Source: Longibacter salinarum
Lineage (GTDB): Bacteria; Bacteroidota; Rhodothermia; Rhodothermales; Salinibacteraceae
NCBI RefSeq assembly: GCF_002554795.1
Contig: NZ_PDEQ01000001.1
Coordinates: forward strand, 558,001-622,000
DNA: 64,000 nucleotides
Direction of reading: 5' to 3'
In this document: positions 35,434-44,295 of the stretch, piece by piece
Layout: each line of letters starts with the position of its first letter
How positions within the stretch are numbered: position 1 is the stretch's first letter
The notes under the pieces: model-generated
Databases searched by the model: none
What the model saw: the letters and a program-made list of their open reading frames with translations, nothing else
Told to the model about the DNA's origin: nothing
Program-made: the position numbers and the translations under genes

Positions 35434-36399
35434 ATGGGTTCTGCCGCGACCGATCCGTATCGCTCTTCCTTTCGCACGTCCAGCCAGGGTCTTGACTATG
35501 ACCTCGTCCCCATGCGTCTATGGCGAAAAGCCAAATCCCTGGGTACGTGGGATCCCGCAGAGATCGACTTTTCAAAGGACGCAAGCGACTGGCAGTCCCT
35601 GGCCGATGACGAACGCGACCTCCTCTTGCGTCTGACGTCGCAATTCGCGGGCGGGGAAGAGTCCGTCACGCTCGACCTCTTACCCATGCTGATGCTCGTC
35701 GGCCGAGAGGGACGCGTCGAGGAAGAGATGTTTCTCACCTCCTACCTGTGGGAGGAGGCCAAACACGTCGAAGGCTTCGACCGCTTCCTCCGTACTGTGG
35801 TAAATGCAACGGGCAGCCTCGAACACTACTTCACCGACGCCTATCGCACGATCTTTTACGAGGAGCTTCCTCGGAGCATGAACGCGCTCAAAACGGATTC
35901 TTCGCCCGAGACCGTGGCGCGGGCAGCCGTTACCTACCAGATGATCGTCGAGGGCACGCTCGCCGAGACGGGGTACCACGCCTACTACACTGTGCTGGAA
36001 GCACGAGACATTCTTCCGGGGATGCAGACCTTCATTCGAAACGTGCAGCGAGACGAGTCCCGTCACGTTGGCTACGGCGTGTACCTGCTGTCGCGGCTCG
36101 TCGCAGAGCACGGACCAGCGGTATGGGATGTGATTGACGAGCGGATGGGAGAACTGATTGCGCTCGCCATAAGCAACATTCAGGAGACACTCGGCGGATA
36201 TGACCCGGTCCCCTTCGGCATCTCTCCCGATGACTTCGTGGAGTACGGAATGGGTCAGTTTCAGAAACGCTTCGCAAGAATCGAGAAGGCCCGGTCACAA
36301 TCTCTCGACGAGGTGCTGTACGATGGGGCCAGCTCCTCTGCCGACGGGAATGGGGCACGCGGGAGTGCGAGCACAAGATCTGCTTCCCTTCCATCCTAA
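35434..36399 (+). CDS. R2-like ligand-binding oxidase (R2lox)
   Basis: A 321-residue ferritin-like protein. It has the Mn/Fe ligand set of R2lox at positions corresponding to the Mycobacterium protein: E75, E108, H111, E173, E208 and H211. V78 and Y168 occupy the residues that form the tyrosine-valine ether cross-link typical of the family. Motifs include GGEESVTLDLLPML, YLWEEAKHVEGF, TYQMIVEGTLAETGYHAY and RDESRHVGYG. The radical-forming Tyr of true ribonucleotide reductase R2 and its C-terminal R1-binding tail are not evident. R2lox oxidises an unknown, possibly fatty-acid-like substrate. It is annotated in many genomes as ribonucleotide reductase beta, which I think is wrong here. Confidence 0.85.
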   Translation: MGSAATDPYRSSFRTSSQGLDYDLVPMRLWRKAKSLGTWDPAEIDFSKDASDWQSLADDERDLLLRLTSQFAGGEESVTLDLLPMLMLVGREGRVEEEMFLTSYLWEEAKHVEGFDRFLRTVVNATGSLEHYFTDAYRTIFYEELPRSMNALKTDSSPETVARAAVTYQMIVEGTLAETGYHAYYTVLEARDILPGMQTFIRNVQRDESRHVGYGVYLLSRLVAEHGPAVWDVIDERMGELIALAISNIQETLGGYDPVPFGISPDDFVEYGMGQFQKRFARIEKARSQSLDEVLYDGASSSADGNGARGSASTRSASLPS

Positions 36400-36453
36400 A
36401 CCGGTCTGCGTGGAGCCGGAAGGAAGGCGAAGCGGTGGCCCGCCCGCCGGCTG

Positions 36454-37089
36454 TTAGAGGTCTGCCGAAAGCGAATCCGGGTCCGTCTCGCGCGCTGCGT
36501 CTGTGTCCGTCTCCGGTTCTGCGCTCGTGTCGTTAGACGTTTCGCTCTCGCCTCCATTCTGAAGTTGAGGACGAACACTACGACCGAACGCTTCGGAAGC
36601 CTGTTGCACAGCTGGAAGGTATGGTGCCACGCGATCCCATGTCCCGGGCAGCACCTCCGCAATCGGTGTGTACAGGGCAGACGCCTTCTGCGTCTTATCG
36701 TCCGGCAAGCCGGCCTGGGTGGTCACGAGAAATAATACGCTGAGCAGAAGCGCCGCCTTGAACGCTCCGAGCGCGCCACCGGCAGCACGATTCGCGAACG
36801 ACAGGTTCAGCGATTCGACGGCTGCCTCAATCATTCGTGCGAGCGCGATTACAATCAGTTGCACACCGCCGAACACAACGACGAATCCGACAATCGGCGC
36901 GGTCGACTCTGATAGCCCGATCGTGTCGACCGTCATCGCACCGATAGGGCGCATGAGCTGGACGCCGAGAATAAAGGCGAGGATCAGGCCGAAGATACTT
37001 GCAACCTGCCGGATCGCCCCTGCCATGAGTCCGCGCACGAGCCCTCCTGCAAGGGCGATCAGGATGAACCAGTCGAGATATGTCATCAT
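36454..37089 (-). CDS. CvpA family membrane protein
   Basis: ATG at 37089 (MMTYLDWFILIALAGGLVRG) gives 211 residues; the ORF could begin earlier. Four membrane helices fill residues 3-130, with the CvpA pattern (a Gly/Phe-rich first loop, VASIFGLILAFILGVQL, then VGFVVVFGGVQLIVIAL). The last 60 residues are an acidic, disordered tail. CvpA was named for colicin V production but is broadly involved in envelope stress and possibly ion or toxin handling. The tail composition suits a high-salt organism. Confidence 0.82.
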   Translation of the reverse strand: MMTYLDWFILIALAGGLVRGLMAGAIRQVASIFGLILAFILGVQLMRPIGAMTVDTIGLSESTAPIVGFVVVFGGVQLIVIALARMIEAAVESLNLSFANRAAGGALGAFKAALLLSVLFLVTTQAGLPDDKTQKASALYTPIAEVLPGTWDRVAPYLPAVQQASEAFGRSVRPQLQNGGESETSNDTSAEPETDTDAARETDPDSLSADL

Positions 37090-37277
37090 GCGGGTCGGGC
37101 AAAAGTCGGGTGGCACACGCCGAAATCCGGCGGAGGGGTCACGTTTACATAATAGGCGGCCGTTGTACGATGCACGCGCCGCACCGTTCGACGTTGGGTA
37201 AACATCTTCAGGCGGATTCCAGACACTCGTTTCCCGTTCGCTGAGTCTCCGGGTGCCGTATCAAAACGCGAACGTCC

Positions 37278-37742
37278 CTATCCGAGCTTTTCCTTCACGA
37301 CTCGCTGCACGCGGGACCCGTCCACCTTTCCGCGAAGCTGGCCCATCGCTCGGCCCATCACGGCGCCCATGTCCGACATATCAGACGCGCCGACGTCCTC
37401 GATGATCGCATCGATGGTTTCCTCAAGCTTCTCGTCAGACATCGGCTCGGGCATGAACTCCTTCAGAACCTCGAGCTCTTCCTGTTCCTTCGCCACGAGA
37501 TCGTCGCGTCCCGCCTCCTCGAATTGCTCGATCGAGTCCTTCCGCTGCTTAACCTGCTTGCGCACGACGGCGAGCTGCTCGGTATCGTCTAGTTGAGCGT
37601 CGCCGCCCTCACGCTTCTCGATCGTTTTGTTCATCAGCGCCGAGCGCAGTCCACGAAGCGTACGAAGCCGGACTTTATCGCGTGCTTTCATCGCGTCCGT
37701 AATCTCCTGCGTGACGCGGTCCATGATCGATTGCTCTGCCAT
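37278..37742 (-). CDS. GatB/YqeY domain protein
   Basis: A 154-residue helical protein of the YqeY family. The N-terminal part has DAMKARDKVRLRTLRGLRSA, then LAVVRKQVKQRKDSIEQFEE, and the C-terminal half resembles the GatB tail domain (GAVMGRAMGQLRGKVDGSRV). The family is distantly related to the tRNA-binding part of GatB, and its role is uncertain. Standing in a gene row with HPr and adenylate kinase suggests a housekeeping context. Confidence 0.9.
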   Translation of the reverse strand: MAEQSIMDRVTQEITDAMKARDKVRLRTLRGLRSALMNKTIEKREGGDAQLDDTEQLAVVRKQVKQRKDSIEQFEEAGRDDLVAKEQEELEVLKEFMPEPMSDEKLEETIDAIIEDVGASDMSDMGAVMGRAMGQLRGKVDGSRVQRVVKEKLG

Positions 37743-38116
37743 AACTAAAGATCCGATAGATCGAGAGGTAACAAACGGAAATCGCGCGTGTCCACCGAGG
37801 CGCGATGCGTGGGTTCACGACGGAGCGGGTGTGTCGTTCCCGTGCCTCCACTCGCGCATGTTCGGGTTCGACCGAAATGCTCGCAGACCGCGAGAGATAA
37901 TGACGACAAGCCGAATAAATCACGAACCGCTCACATTGGAGCCTAGCAATCTTACACCGTTTCAACTGTAAAATGTCGGTGTCTCCGACAGTCGTCGGGA
38001 TGAGCCTCAGCATGAGAACGTTTCAACGGATAAGGTGGAAACGTTTTTCCTGCCCAGATCAAGGCAACTGAGTCGGCATGGCGAGGTCACTCCGACATTG
38101 TCATTCCTGAAACGTA
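37743..38116. other. Intergenic region with an AACGTTTC inverted repeat
   Basis: No gene found. AACGTTTC (38018-38025) and GAAACGTT (38039-38046) are inverted arms followed by TTTT on the plus strand, where no gene ends. This could be a bidirectional terminator for the HPr operon or a protein site. The open frames are short and overlap on opposite strands. Confidence 0.35.
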
Positions 38117-38386
38117 TTAGATCTCTTCGCCGAACCCATTGTGGAAGAGATCTTCCAGCGCATCCGCCGCGTCATGCTCGTCTTCGCCGTCCACGACCAG
38201 GGTGAGGGTCGCCCCCTGCTCGGCCGCCAGCGTCATAACGCCGATCACACTCTTCGCGTTGATCTCGTACCGATCCCGGCGCAGGAATACTTCGCTGGTG
38301 TATTTCGAAGCGGTCCGAACGATCATGGACGCCGGTCGCGTGTGGATACCGGCTTTATTTCGAACGGTCAACTCGCGTTCAATCAT
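38117..38386 (-). CDS. ptsH: HPr-family phosphocarrier protein
   Basis: ATG at 38386 (MIERELTVRNKAGIHTRP) gives 89 residues and puts the phospho-accepting His at 15 and the regulatory Ser at 46 (NAKSVIGVM), the canonical HPr numbers. The alternative ATG at 38395 would add three residues. HPr passes phosphate from enzyme I in the PTS. Bacteria of this group often keep HPr without a full sugar PTS, and the Ser46 site suggests HprK-type regulation. It sits 29 bases after the polyprenyl synthetase gene. Confidence 0.92.
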   Translation of the reverse strand: MIERELTVRNKAGIHTRPASMIVRTASKYTSEVFLRRDRYEINAKSVIGVMTLAAEQGATLTLVVDGEDEHDAADALEDLFHNGFGEEI

Positions 38387-38415
38387 GCGTTCCAATCGAT
38401 CGGATGGCGAACGAA

Positions 38416-39405
38416 CTAGTGGGAGCGTGCTTGCAATGTCTCAAGAAGCCATTGTAAATGCGAACGTGCAGCACCTTCTGGCAGCACACTGAGTCGTTCG
38501 AACGCGTCTTCCGTGTAGGACTGAACCGCAGCGCGCGCCTCGTCGAAAACTCCGAGCCGCTCCATGCGTTGCCGCGCCTCGGGCACCTCGCTCGCCAGGA
38601 TACCGCCATCGAGAAGTCGAGCAAACCAGACGCGATCATCCCCGTCCGCGATCTCTAGTGCTTTCAGCGTAACGTACGTGCGCTTGCCATTCTGCAAATC
38701 GCCGCCGACGGCTTTTCCCCAGCGCTCGCTGTCCGCCGTGACATCGAGCAGATCATCCTGAATCTGAAACGCCCGTCCAGCAGCACGTCCGGCTTTTGAA
38801 AGCGTGGAAACGTGATCCTTCGGCGCACCGCCCGCGATCGCGCCGAGCTCGAAGCAAGCCGACAACAGGGCGGCGGTTTTGCCGTCGATCATCTCGAGGT
38901 AGTCATCGACCGACACGTCATCTTGCGTTTCGAAGTGCGTATCGAGCCGCTGCCCGACGCAGAGCTGTTCGACCATCCGGTTGTAGACCGCTAGGAGCGG
39001 CCGTGCGGGAAGCGCCTCATTGGCTGTCAGCAATTCGTAGGATAGCGCCAGCATCAGATCGCCGGCCAGGATAGCGGTGCCTTCGTCCCATTTGATATGG
39101 ACGGATGCCCTCCCCCTTCGCTCATCCGCATCGTCCATGATGTCGTCATGAACGAGCGTGAAGTTGTGAAACACCTCGACTGCAAGCGCGACATCGATCA
39201 CGTCGTCGAGATCTGCACCGTAGCACTGCGCGACAAGCGTGAGCAAGACCGGACGGACGCGCTTCCCTCCTCCTCGGAGGACGTAGCGAATGGGATCGTA
39301 CATCAGGTCCGGACCGCGATCTTTGAGCGCGTCGATTAACGCCTCGTCGATCCGGTTCCGAAGCGCGTCAACGCGATCCTTCGAATCAGGAGGAGACTCT
39401 ATCAT
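38416..39405 (-). CDS. Polyprenyl diphosphate synthase
   Basis: ATG at 39405 (MIESPPDSKDRVDALRNRID) gives 329 residues. The two Asp-rich motifs are DDIMDD (with the usual FARM flanks, LVHDDIMDDADERRGRAS) and DDLLD (FQIQDDLLDVTAD). GGGKRVRPVL is the IPP-binding loop. It makes a chain of isoprene units, possibly the octaprenyl or shorter side chain used for quinones; chain length cannot be told from the motifs. It lies between adk (47 bases upstream) and HPr. Confidence 0.92.
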   Translation of the reverse strand: MIESPPDSKDRVDALRNRIDEALIDALKDRGPDLMYDPIRYVLRGGGKRVRPVLLTLVAQCYGADLDDVIDVALAVEVFHNFTLVHDDIMDDADERRGRASVHIKWDEGTAILAGDLMLALSYELLTANEALPARPLLAVYNRMVEQLCVGQRLDTHFETQDDVSVDDYLEMIDGKTAALLSACFELGAIAGGAPKDHVSTLSKAGRAAGRAFQIQDDLLDVTADSERWGKAVGGDLQNGKRTYVTLKALEIADGDDRVWFARLLDGGILASEVPEARQRMERLGVFDEARAAVQSYTEDAFERLSVLPEGAARSHLQWLLETLQARSH

Positions 39406-39452
39406 ACAACCGGTGATGCGGAGAGAGAACCGAGGGGGCGGGATCAACGGAT

Positions 39453-40088
39453 CTACGCGAGGTCGTCCAGCACGTTGTTGATGCGATGATGGACATCGTC
39501 GATCGAACCGGTACCGTCGATTTTGACAAGGAGTCCGCGACGATCGTAGTAGTCCTCCAGCGGCTCGGTTTCCTCTCGATACACGTTCAGCCGGTTCCGT
39601 ACGGTCGCCGGTTTGTCGTCATCGCGCTGCACGACCATGTCCGAATCGACGTCCGCGGGCGGCGGGTCATGGTCGAGGTGGTACGTTTTCCCCGTTTCCT
39701 TGTGGACACGACGCTTGGAAAGACGATCCACGATCACGTCATCGGGGACCTGGAGGCTGATGCAGGCGTGGATCGGAGCGTCATTCGCCTCCTCAAATTC
39801 GGTCAGCCACTCCGCCTGCTGCGTCGTCCGCGGATATCCGTCGAGGATAAAGTCGTCGTAATCCCGATCAGCAATGGCGTTCTCCGCAAGCTTTCGCACC
39901 ACTTTGTCCGGTACGAGGTCCCCCTTCTCGACGTACGACTTCGCCTCCAGCCCCACCGGCGTCTCATTTTTCATCGCCGAGCGGATGATATTTCCTGTCG
40001 CGATCTGTTCAAGACCCCGATTGCTTTCGAGAAGTCGAGCCTGCGTGCCTTTGCCCGCGCCGGGCGGGCCAAACAGAATGATACGCAT
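39453..40088 (-). CDS. adk: Adenylate kinase
   Basis: ATG at 40088 (MRIILFGPPGAGKGTQARLL) gives 211 residues. The P-loop GPPGAGKGT is at residues 7-15. LDGYPRTTQQAEWL is the AMP-binding segment and DRLSKRRVHKETGKTYH the LID domain, which is of the long type but has no zinc cysteines. It balances adenine nucleotides. It comes first in the adk-polyprenyl synthase-HPr group. Confidence 0.95.
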   Translation of the reverse strand: MRIILFGPPGAGKGTQARLLESNRGLEQIATGNIIRSAMKNETPVGLEAKSYVEKGDLVPDKVVRKLAENAIADRDYDDFILDGYPRTTQQAEWLTEFEEANDAPIHACISLQVPDDVIVDRLSKRRVHKETGKTYHLDHDPPPADVDSDMVVQRDDDKPATVRNRLNVYREETEPLEDYYDRRGLLVKIDGTGSIDDVHHRINNVLDDLA

Positions 40089-40208
40089 AGATTTCAGAGC
40101 GGAGTGCGTCGTAGGTGAATGAAGTGGGTGAATCTGCAGCGGAGGCTGGCGAGGGCGCAAGCAAACGAATACGCCTCCCTTTCAGGAGAAAAAACCTGGT
40201 GCGCCTCG

Positions 40209-40724
40209 TCACGAAAAGAGGTTTTCGTCGATGGTCTCGTCTAGGTTCGCGTTCGCGACCACTTTCTCGATCACGTCCCGCGCAAGCATCGTGATCGCAG
40301 TACGAGCCACCATCTCAAACATCTCATACAGGAAGCTGCTTGACTCGCTATCGCGGGAACGGTCGTCGTAGACGACGAGCGGGACGCGTTCCTTCAGCAC
40401 GCCGCGAACGGCGTCCTCTACATCCTCCCCTTCCCCGATGGCCTCGCGAACCTCGTCTCGCACGGCGTCGATATAGGCGGAGGTCAGCTTCCGGTGCTCG
40501 CTCTGAACCCGGCGACGCTTGCTTCCGCCAAACGCCCATCCGATGAGGAGACCGGCAGCAACGGCTCCACCGACACTTGCCAGCGGATGCTTCGCAAGCT
40601 TGTTCCGGACGAGATCCTGCGTCGATACGATCTCACCCTGTAGCGAGTCGAATCGCTCATTCATCGCGTCCGAAACGGACTGCAAGCGAGCTTCAAGTTC
40701 CGCTTTGCTTGGCTCTTTCGACAT
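40209..40724 (-). CDS. YqjD/ElaB-like (DUF883-type) protein
   Basis: A 171-residue protein. An N-terminal coiled coil is followed by KHPLASVGGAVAAGLLIGWA (about 44-63), the single membrane segment of DUF883-type proteins with its Gly-rich centre. Then SEHRKLTSAYIDAVRDEVRE and a C-terminal helix (ARTAITMLARDVIEKVV). DUF883 proteins may tether ribosomes to the inner membrane in stationary phase. The neighbouring upstream gene is YqjE-like, as in Enterobacteria, where yqjD and yqjE are adjacent. Confidence 0.65.
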   Translation of the reverse strand: MSKEPSKAELEARLQSVSDAMNERFDSLQGEIVSTQDLVRNKLAKHPLASVGGAVAAGLLIGWAFGGSKRRRVQSEHRKLTSAYIDAVRDEVREAIGEGEDVEDAVRGVLKERVPLVVYDDRSRDSESSSFLYEMFEMVARTAITMLARDVIEKVVANANLDETIDENLFS

Positions 40725-40796
40725 GGAGAGGAAGAACTGAAACGGGAGGAAATGATGCGGGAGGTGTCGTACTGCTCAGTATGATCGCGCCGACGG

Positions 40797-41318
40797 TCAG
40801 AGGTCGGCGGACGGTGTGGCTTGCGACGTCTTGGCCTGGGAGGTTGCCGACTCCGGGGATGGCGTGTCATCCGAGGCGCTATCGGTGGACTCGTCGTCGC
40901 TTTGGTAACGGTCGCCTCGAATCTTCTGAAAGAGAGGGGTCTCCACTACAATCGGATGACGTTTTGCTACAGTAGCGACGATGAAGGCAACCAGAGACAA
41001 CAGACCGGAAACGATCAGGAATCCCCAGAATGGGCGGCCGAGCCACCAACCCAGACCTAACGCGATGGTCGTCAACCCGAAGAGGCCGGTAAAGAAAGCC
41101 AGGATTGCGAGTACAACGCCGAGCGCCGCCTGGCTCGCCGCGTCGTCGACCTTATCATTAATCTCCCGAACGGCGAGATCCAATCGTAAATCGATCCACT
41201 CGCGAAGATCCGTCACAATGCCCTTCGTGTCGTCCGTCATCCGCTGAAGCTTTCCGCCTCGGCGCGACGGAGTCTGCGCGGGATGCTCTGTGCCCGGTCG
41301 ATCGGGAAGCGAAGCCAT
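40797..41318 (-). CDS. Phage-holin-like (YqjE/DUF1469) membrane protein
   Basis: ATG at 41318 (MASLPDRPGTEHPAQTPSRR) gives 173 residues. The N-terminal helix DLREWIDLRLDLAVREINDK precedes two close membrane segments (ALGVVLAILAFFTGLFGLT and FLIVSGLLSLVAFIVATV), the layout of Phage_holin_3_6/YqjE proteins. An acidic tail ends the protein. Probably co-transcribed with the YqjD-like gene. It is not a phage lysis gene. Confidence 0.75.
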   Translation of the reverse strand: MASLPDRPGTEHPAQTPSRRGGKLQRMTDDTKGIVTDLREWIDLRLDLAVREINDKVDDAASQAALGVVLAILAFFTGLFGLTTIALGLGWWLGRPFWGFLIVSGLLSLVAFIVATVAKRHPIVVETPLFQKIRGDRYQSDDESTDSASDDTPSPESATSQAKTSQATPSADL

Positions 41319-41632
41319 AGTCACAGGGTTTGCTCAGCAGTATGAAATGACATCGACAATATAGGATGCGCAGCCGGGAGTGCAAGTGAATATGCCGTCA
41401 GCAACAGGTTCAATCGAAACGACTGGCATACGATTGGGGGTTTTCTCCACACCCTGACGAGCAGGTTCTCCAGTCGTTCAGCCCGAAGCCTTGCTCTCGT
41501 GTCACGCCGTCGGATCCAACCGATCGAATCCAAACGGTTGATTCCCATGGTTACGATTCCGATCCTTCTCCTCCCCCGTTCCAATTGGATGGGCCCGCAA
41601 CAGGGATATCGCTCATCGACCACCTCCCGTAC

Positions 41633-41920
41633 ATGCCCGACTTTCAGACCGAGACGACCCCGAACCCCAACAGTCTTAAGATTACGACGGACGCGGGTCG
41701 TTTCATCGATGATGGTCTCGTATCGGCCTCCTCACCCGACGACGTGCCAGAAGACACACTCGCGCACAAACTCCTTTCCGTGAAGGGCGTCGCAGATATT
41801 CTCCTCCTGCCTGCCTTCCTCACGATCTCTCGAACGGATGGCGTCGCCTGGTCGACGTTGATGCCGAAAGTGGAGGATGTTCTGACGAGACACTTCGCCG
41901 AACGAGCGAAACGGACGTAA
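41633..41920 (+). CDS. Nfu/NifU N-terminal domain protein
   Basis: ATG at 41633 (MPDFQTETTPNPNSLKITTD) gives 95 residues; the open frame begins further upstream. The Nfu_N pattern is clear: ETTPNPNSLKI at the start, LAHKLLSVKGVADILLLPAF in the middle and WSTLMPKVEDVLTRHF at the end. It lacks the C-terminal CxxC domain of full Nfu proteins. Such stand-alone Nfu_N proteins are linked with iron-sulfur cluster delivery, but the role here is uncertain. Confidence 0.8.
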   Translation: MPDFQTETTPNPNSLKITTDAGRFIDDGLVSASSPDDVPEDTLAHKLLSVKGVADILLLPAFLTISRTDGVAWSTLMPKVEDVLTRHFAERAKRT

Positions 41921-41989
41921 GCCGTGGAGCCACAACACTGCAGGCGCATCAGGCTAGCGCACGTACAACGCGGCACGGTCGCCACGCGG

Positions 41990-43213
41990 TTACGCTAATA
42001 CGTCTAGTAGACACTGAACCTCATGCGTCACCAGTGGGCGCCGGTGCACGTGCCCCGGATCTATCACGGCGATTCCCTTCTCACGTAGAGTTTCAGCGTG
42101 TAGCGCCTCGGGAAGCCTGGATTGAAGACTGGGTCGTGCGATCACCGACACAATATCCTTGGCGTTCTCACGGATCCACGTAGCCACGTCGTCAAAATCC
42201 TCGTACTCGCTCCATCGCAGATGGGCCCCGCGTTGTGGCTCGGGAGCGCCCCGGCTCACGAGAAATTGCATGCCGGCAGCGTACGCATGCGAAGCATCCT
42301 GCGCCTCTAAAAAGGCGCGTTGCATCTCCAGCACGCCCGGGGTATCGTTGTGAGCGGGAAAGACGCCCCGGAAATCCGCCATGGCCTGCAGGATTGGGTC
42401 CGGCGTCAGATCCTCCGGCGCCCAGAGCACCTTGAGCGAGGCGGTTGCCTGTCCCTCGTGCAGAAGAGCGTCCTCGGCTAGATTGTGCCGCTCGTCTTCA
42501 GGCTCTGATCCGTCGACAATAGCTACGCTGTACGCCGCAGCTGCCCGAATCACGCGTGCTGCATCTCCTCCAGCGCTGATCCATTCCTTCTCTATTTCGT
42601 CCGAATCTTCCCCTCCCGAGAGAATCAGCACGTCATCGGAGGCTGGCGCTGGAAATTCCGAACGATTGACGACGTCGGCCTCCAGGCGACCGTTCGATGT
42701 GGTAAGATCGTTCAGAAATGCCGGCACGATGGCCGGGGACGCCCCCGACATAAAGCTACGGACCGGGTGACCAAGAGTCAGAGCGACGATGACCTCGCGA
42801 AGACCATCCACCGGCGTACGATCACCGTGCTCGATAAATACCGTCGGTCGCTGCTCACTCCGGTCGCCTTTCTCGCGTTCCTTCAAAACGATCGATGCCA
42901 ACAGCGGCGCCGAGATCGTAGACGCGAACTGGTTGATCGCGAAGACGATCGCTTCTTCCGTAAAGAGATTTTCCGCGTGCAGCGTGGCGTGTTCGGCCTC
43001 CTTCCGCCGCTCCCCATCCGGATCGCTCCACTGATCTACGACCTCTGCGATGCATTCGACCCGTTCGCGAACGGATGATTCAAGTTCATCCAGAATGCTC
43101 GTGTCATGTTCTACGTGATCGGACGTGGCATCATGATCGTGCACGTGTTCGTCGTGCTCGTGCGCGTGCGACGGTTCAGGGGACGATTTCGCGGCTGACG
43201 AGTCCTTTGTCAT
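41990..43213 (-). CDS. Acyl-CoA-reductase-like protein with His-rich N-terminus
   Basis: ATG at 43213 (MTKDSSAAKSSPEPSHAHEH) gives 407 residues. The first 40 residues contain many His-Asp/Glu pairs, a likely metal-binding tail. The core has the layout of LuxC-type acyl-CoA reductases (aldehyde dehydrogenase fold): LREVIVALTLGHPVRSFMSG, then DDVLILSGGEDSDEIE, then YSVAIVDGSEPEDERHNLAE. The usual next element carries the catalytic Cys (as in GLGCRN), but here the aligned strand is LHEGQATASLKVLWAP with no cysteine. Either it is a non-catalytic relative or it uses another nucleophile. The assignment rests on motif order alone. Confidence 0.5.
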   Translation of the reverse strand: MTKDSSAAKSSPEPSHAHEHDEHVHDHDATSDHVEHDTSILDELESSVRERVECIAEVVDQWSDPDGERRKEAEHATLHAENLFTEEAIVFAINQFASTISAPLLASIVLKEREKGDRSEQRPTVFIEHGDRTPVDGLREVIVALTLGHPVRSFMSGASPAIVPAFLNDLTTSNGRLEADVVNRSEFPAPASDDVLILSGGEDSDEIEKEWISAGGDAARVIRAAAAYSVAIVDGSEPEDERHNLAEDALLHEGQATASLKVLWAPEDLTPDPILQAMADFRGVFPAHNDTPGVLEMQRAFLEAQDASHAYAAGMQFLVSRGAPEPQRGAHLRWSEYEDFDDVATWIRENAKDIVSVIARPSLQSRLPEALHAETLREKGIAVIDPGHVHRRPLVTHEVQCLLDVLA

Positions 43214-43396
43214 ATGGACGGGATTCGAGGAAAGACATTTCATTCGATAACGGGAAAACGGGACCTTCCCGCCGGTGCGCGAACGCGTTAGCGACGGTCC
43301 GCGGCCACAAAATAGAAGCGCGCACCGCCGGAAACGATCCAGGGTGCGCGCCGAGTCTTTGCTAAAATCAGTAAGAAGCCGTTGGGAGGCCTACGG

Positions 43397-44050
43397 TCAA
43401 AATTTAAGTGTACAGCCAAATGCTTTCGTGTCTGCGACCGGCACCTCCTCTCCCGCGACAACAGCATCGATAGCGTCCTTCAGGTACGGCTTCTGCACGT
43501 TATCGGCGGAGGCGGGACTATCGTCAATCGTTCCCGCATAAACGAGGGTACTATTATCATCAAAGACAAACGCATGGGGGGCACGAGAGGCCCCGAGTGC
43601 TTTAGCCAGCACTGCATTTTCGTCCCGTACGTACGTAACCGGGTAGTTTTTCGATGCCGCGCGCTGAGCGTTGCCCTCGGCTGACTCTTTTGGGTACGCG
43701 GCGGCATCATTCGAGTTGACCAGGACAAACGCAACGCCCTCAGACTCCGCTTGCTTGGCGAGCCCGAGAACACGGTCCTCGTAGCGATCCACCCATGGGC
43801 ACTGGTTACTCCAGAACACGAAGACGGTCGCCTTCTGCCCCAGCAGGGATGAAAGTTGTACGGTGCCCCCGTCGACCGTAGTAAACGAAGCCGTCACCGA
43901 CGGCATCGACGAACCAAGAGGAAGCTCCTGGGGCTGAGCAGCGACATCCCCTGGAAGCAAAAACCAGAGGGCCGCTGCGACGATCACCGAGACGAGTCGA
44001 CGACGCGACGCATGAGCAGAAGAAACAGGGACTTCGCAGCAGGTATGCAT
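43397..44050 (-). CDS. Exported redoxin/thioredoxin-like protein
   Basis: A 217-residue protein. A signal peptide (VSVIVAAALWFLLPGDVAAQ) suggests export to the periplasm. The redoxin domain has VFVFWSNQCPWVDRYEDR, where the peroxiredoxin-like Cys is followed by Pro-Trp, and a C-terminal region with VTYVRDENAVLAKALGASR and HAFVFDDNSTLVYAGTIDD. There is one cysteine in the core motif; a second (GCTLKF) is at the very end. It may be a peroxiredoxin-like or cofactor-assembly protein. Start codon is ATG at 44050. Confidence 0.78.
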   Translation of the reverse strand: MHTCCEVPVSSAHASRRRLVSVIVAAALWFLLPGDVAAQPQELPLGSSMPSVTASFTTVDGGTVQLSSLLGQKATVFVFWSNQCPWVDRYEDRVLGLAKQAESEGVAFVLVNSNDAAAYPKESAEGNAQRAASKNYPVTYVRDENAVLAKALGASRAPHAFVFDDNSTLVYAGTIDDSPASADNVQKPYLKDAIDAVVAGEEVPVADTKAFGCTLKF

Positions 44051-44295
44051 ACAGCAATCCAGCTAGTGAGCAAGACGGCGAAGATTTCGGTACAGTCGGT
44101 CGTTCACGACACGATTCGGCGTCGTTGTACAACGGGGCGAATTTCGTGCCTCCGTGTGTCCAGCAGACCCATGACGCAACGGCCCGTTGTTCTCGTGCCA
44201 TTCCGACAAGTAAGCCGCGACGTACAGGGTCAGAGTATCAGATACGACCTGTGAAACCAAGAATCCAGCTCGTTTACGTTCGAATCAGGAACGCT
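44051..44295. other. Intergenic before repeat copy 2
   Basis: No gene or RNA recognised. The divergent open frames have no family content. Confidence 0.4.

Noticed and set aside
35434-36399. Ribonucleotide reductase beta subunit
   Set aside because: The Val-Tyr cross-link pair and ligand spacing fit R2lox better, there is no nrdA nearby, and no R1-binding tail was seen.
40797-41318. Phage holin marking a prophage
   Set aside because: The gene is YqjE-like and sits next to a YqjD-like gene and housekeeping genes; no phage genes are near.
43140-43175. Tandem CGTG/CGTC-type repeats as a possible CRISPR or satellite
   Set aside because: They are the codons of the His-rich stretch of the acyl-CoA-reductase-like protein; no spacers or regular units exist.
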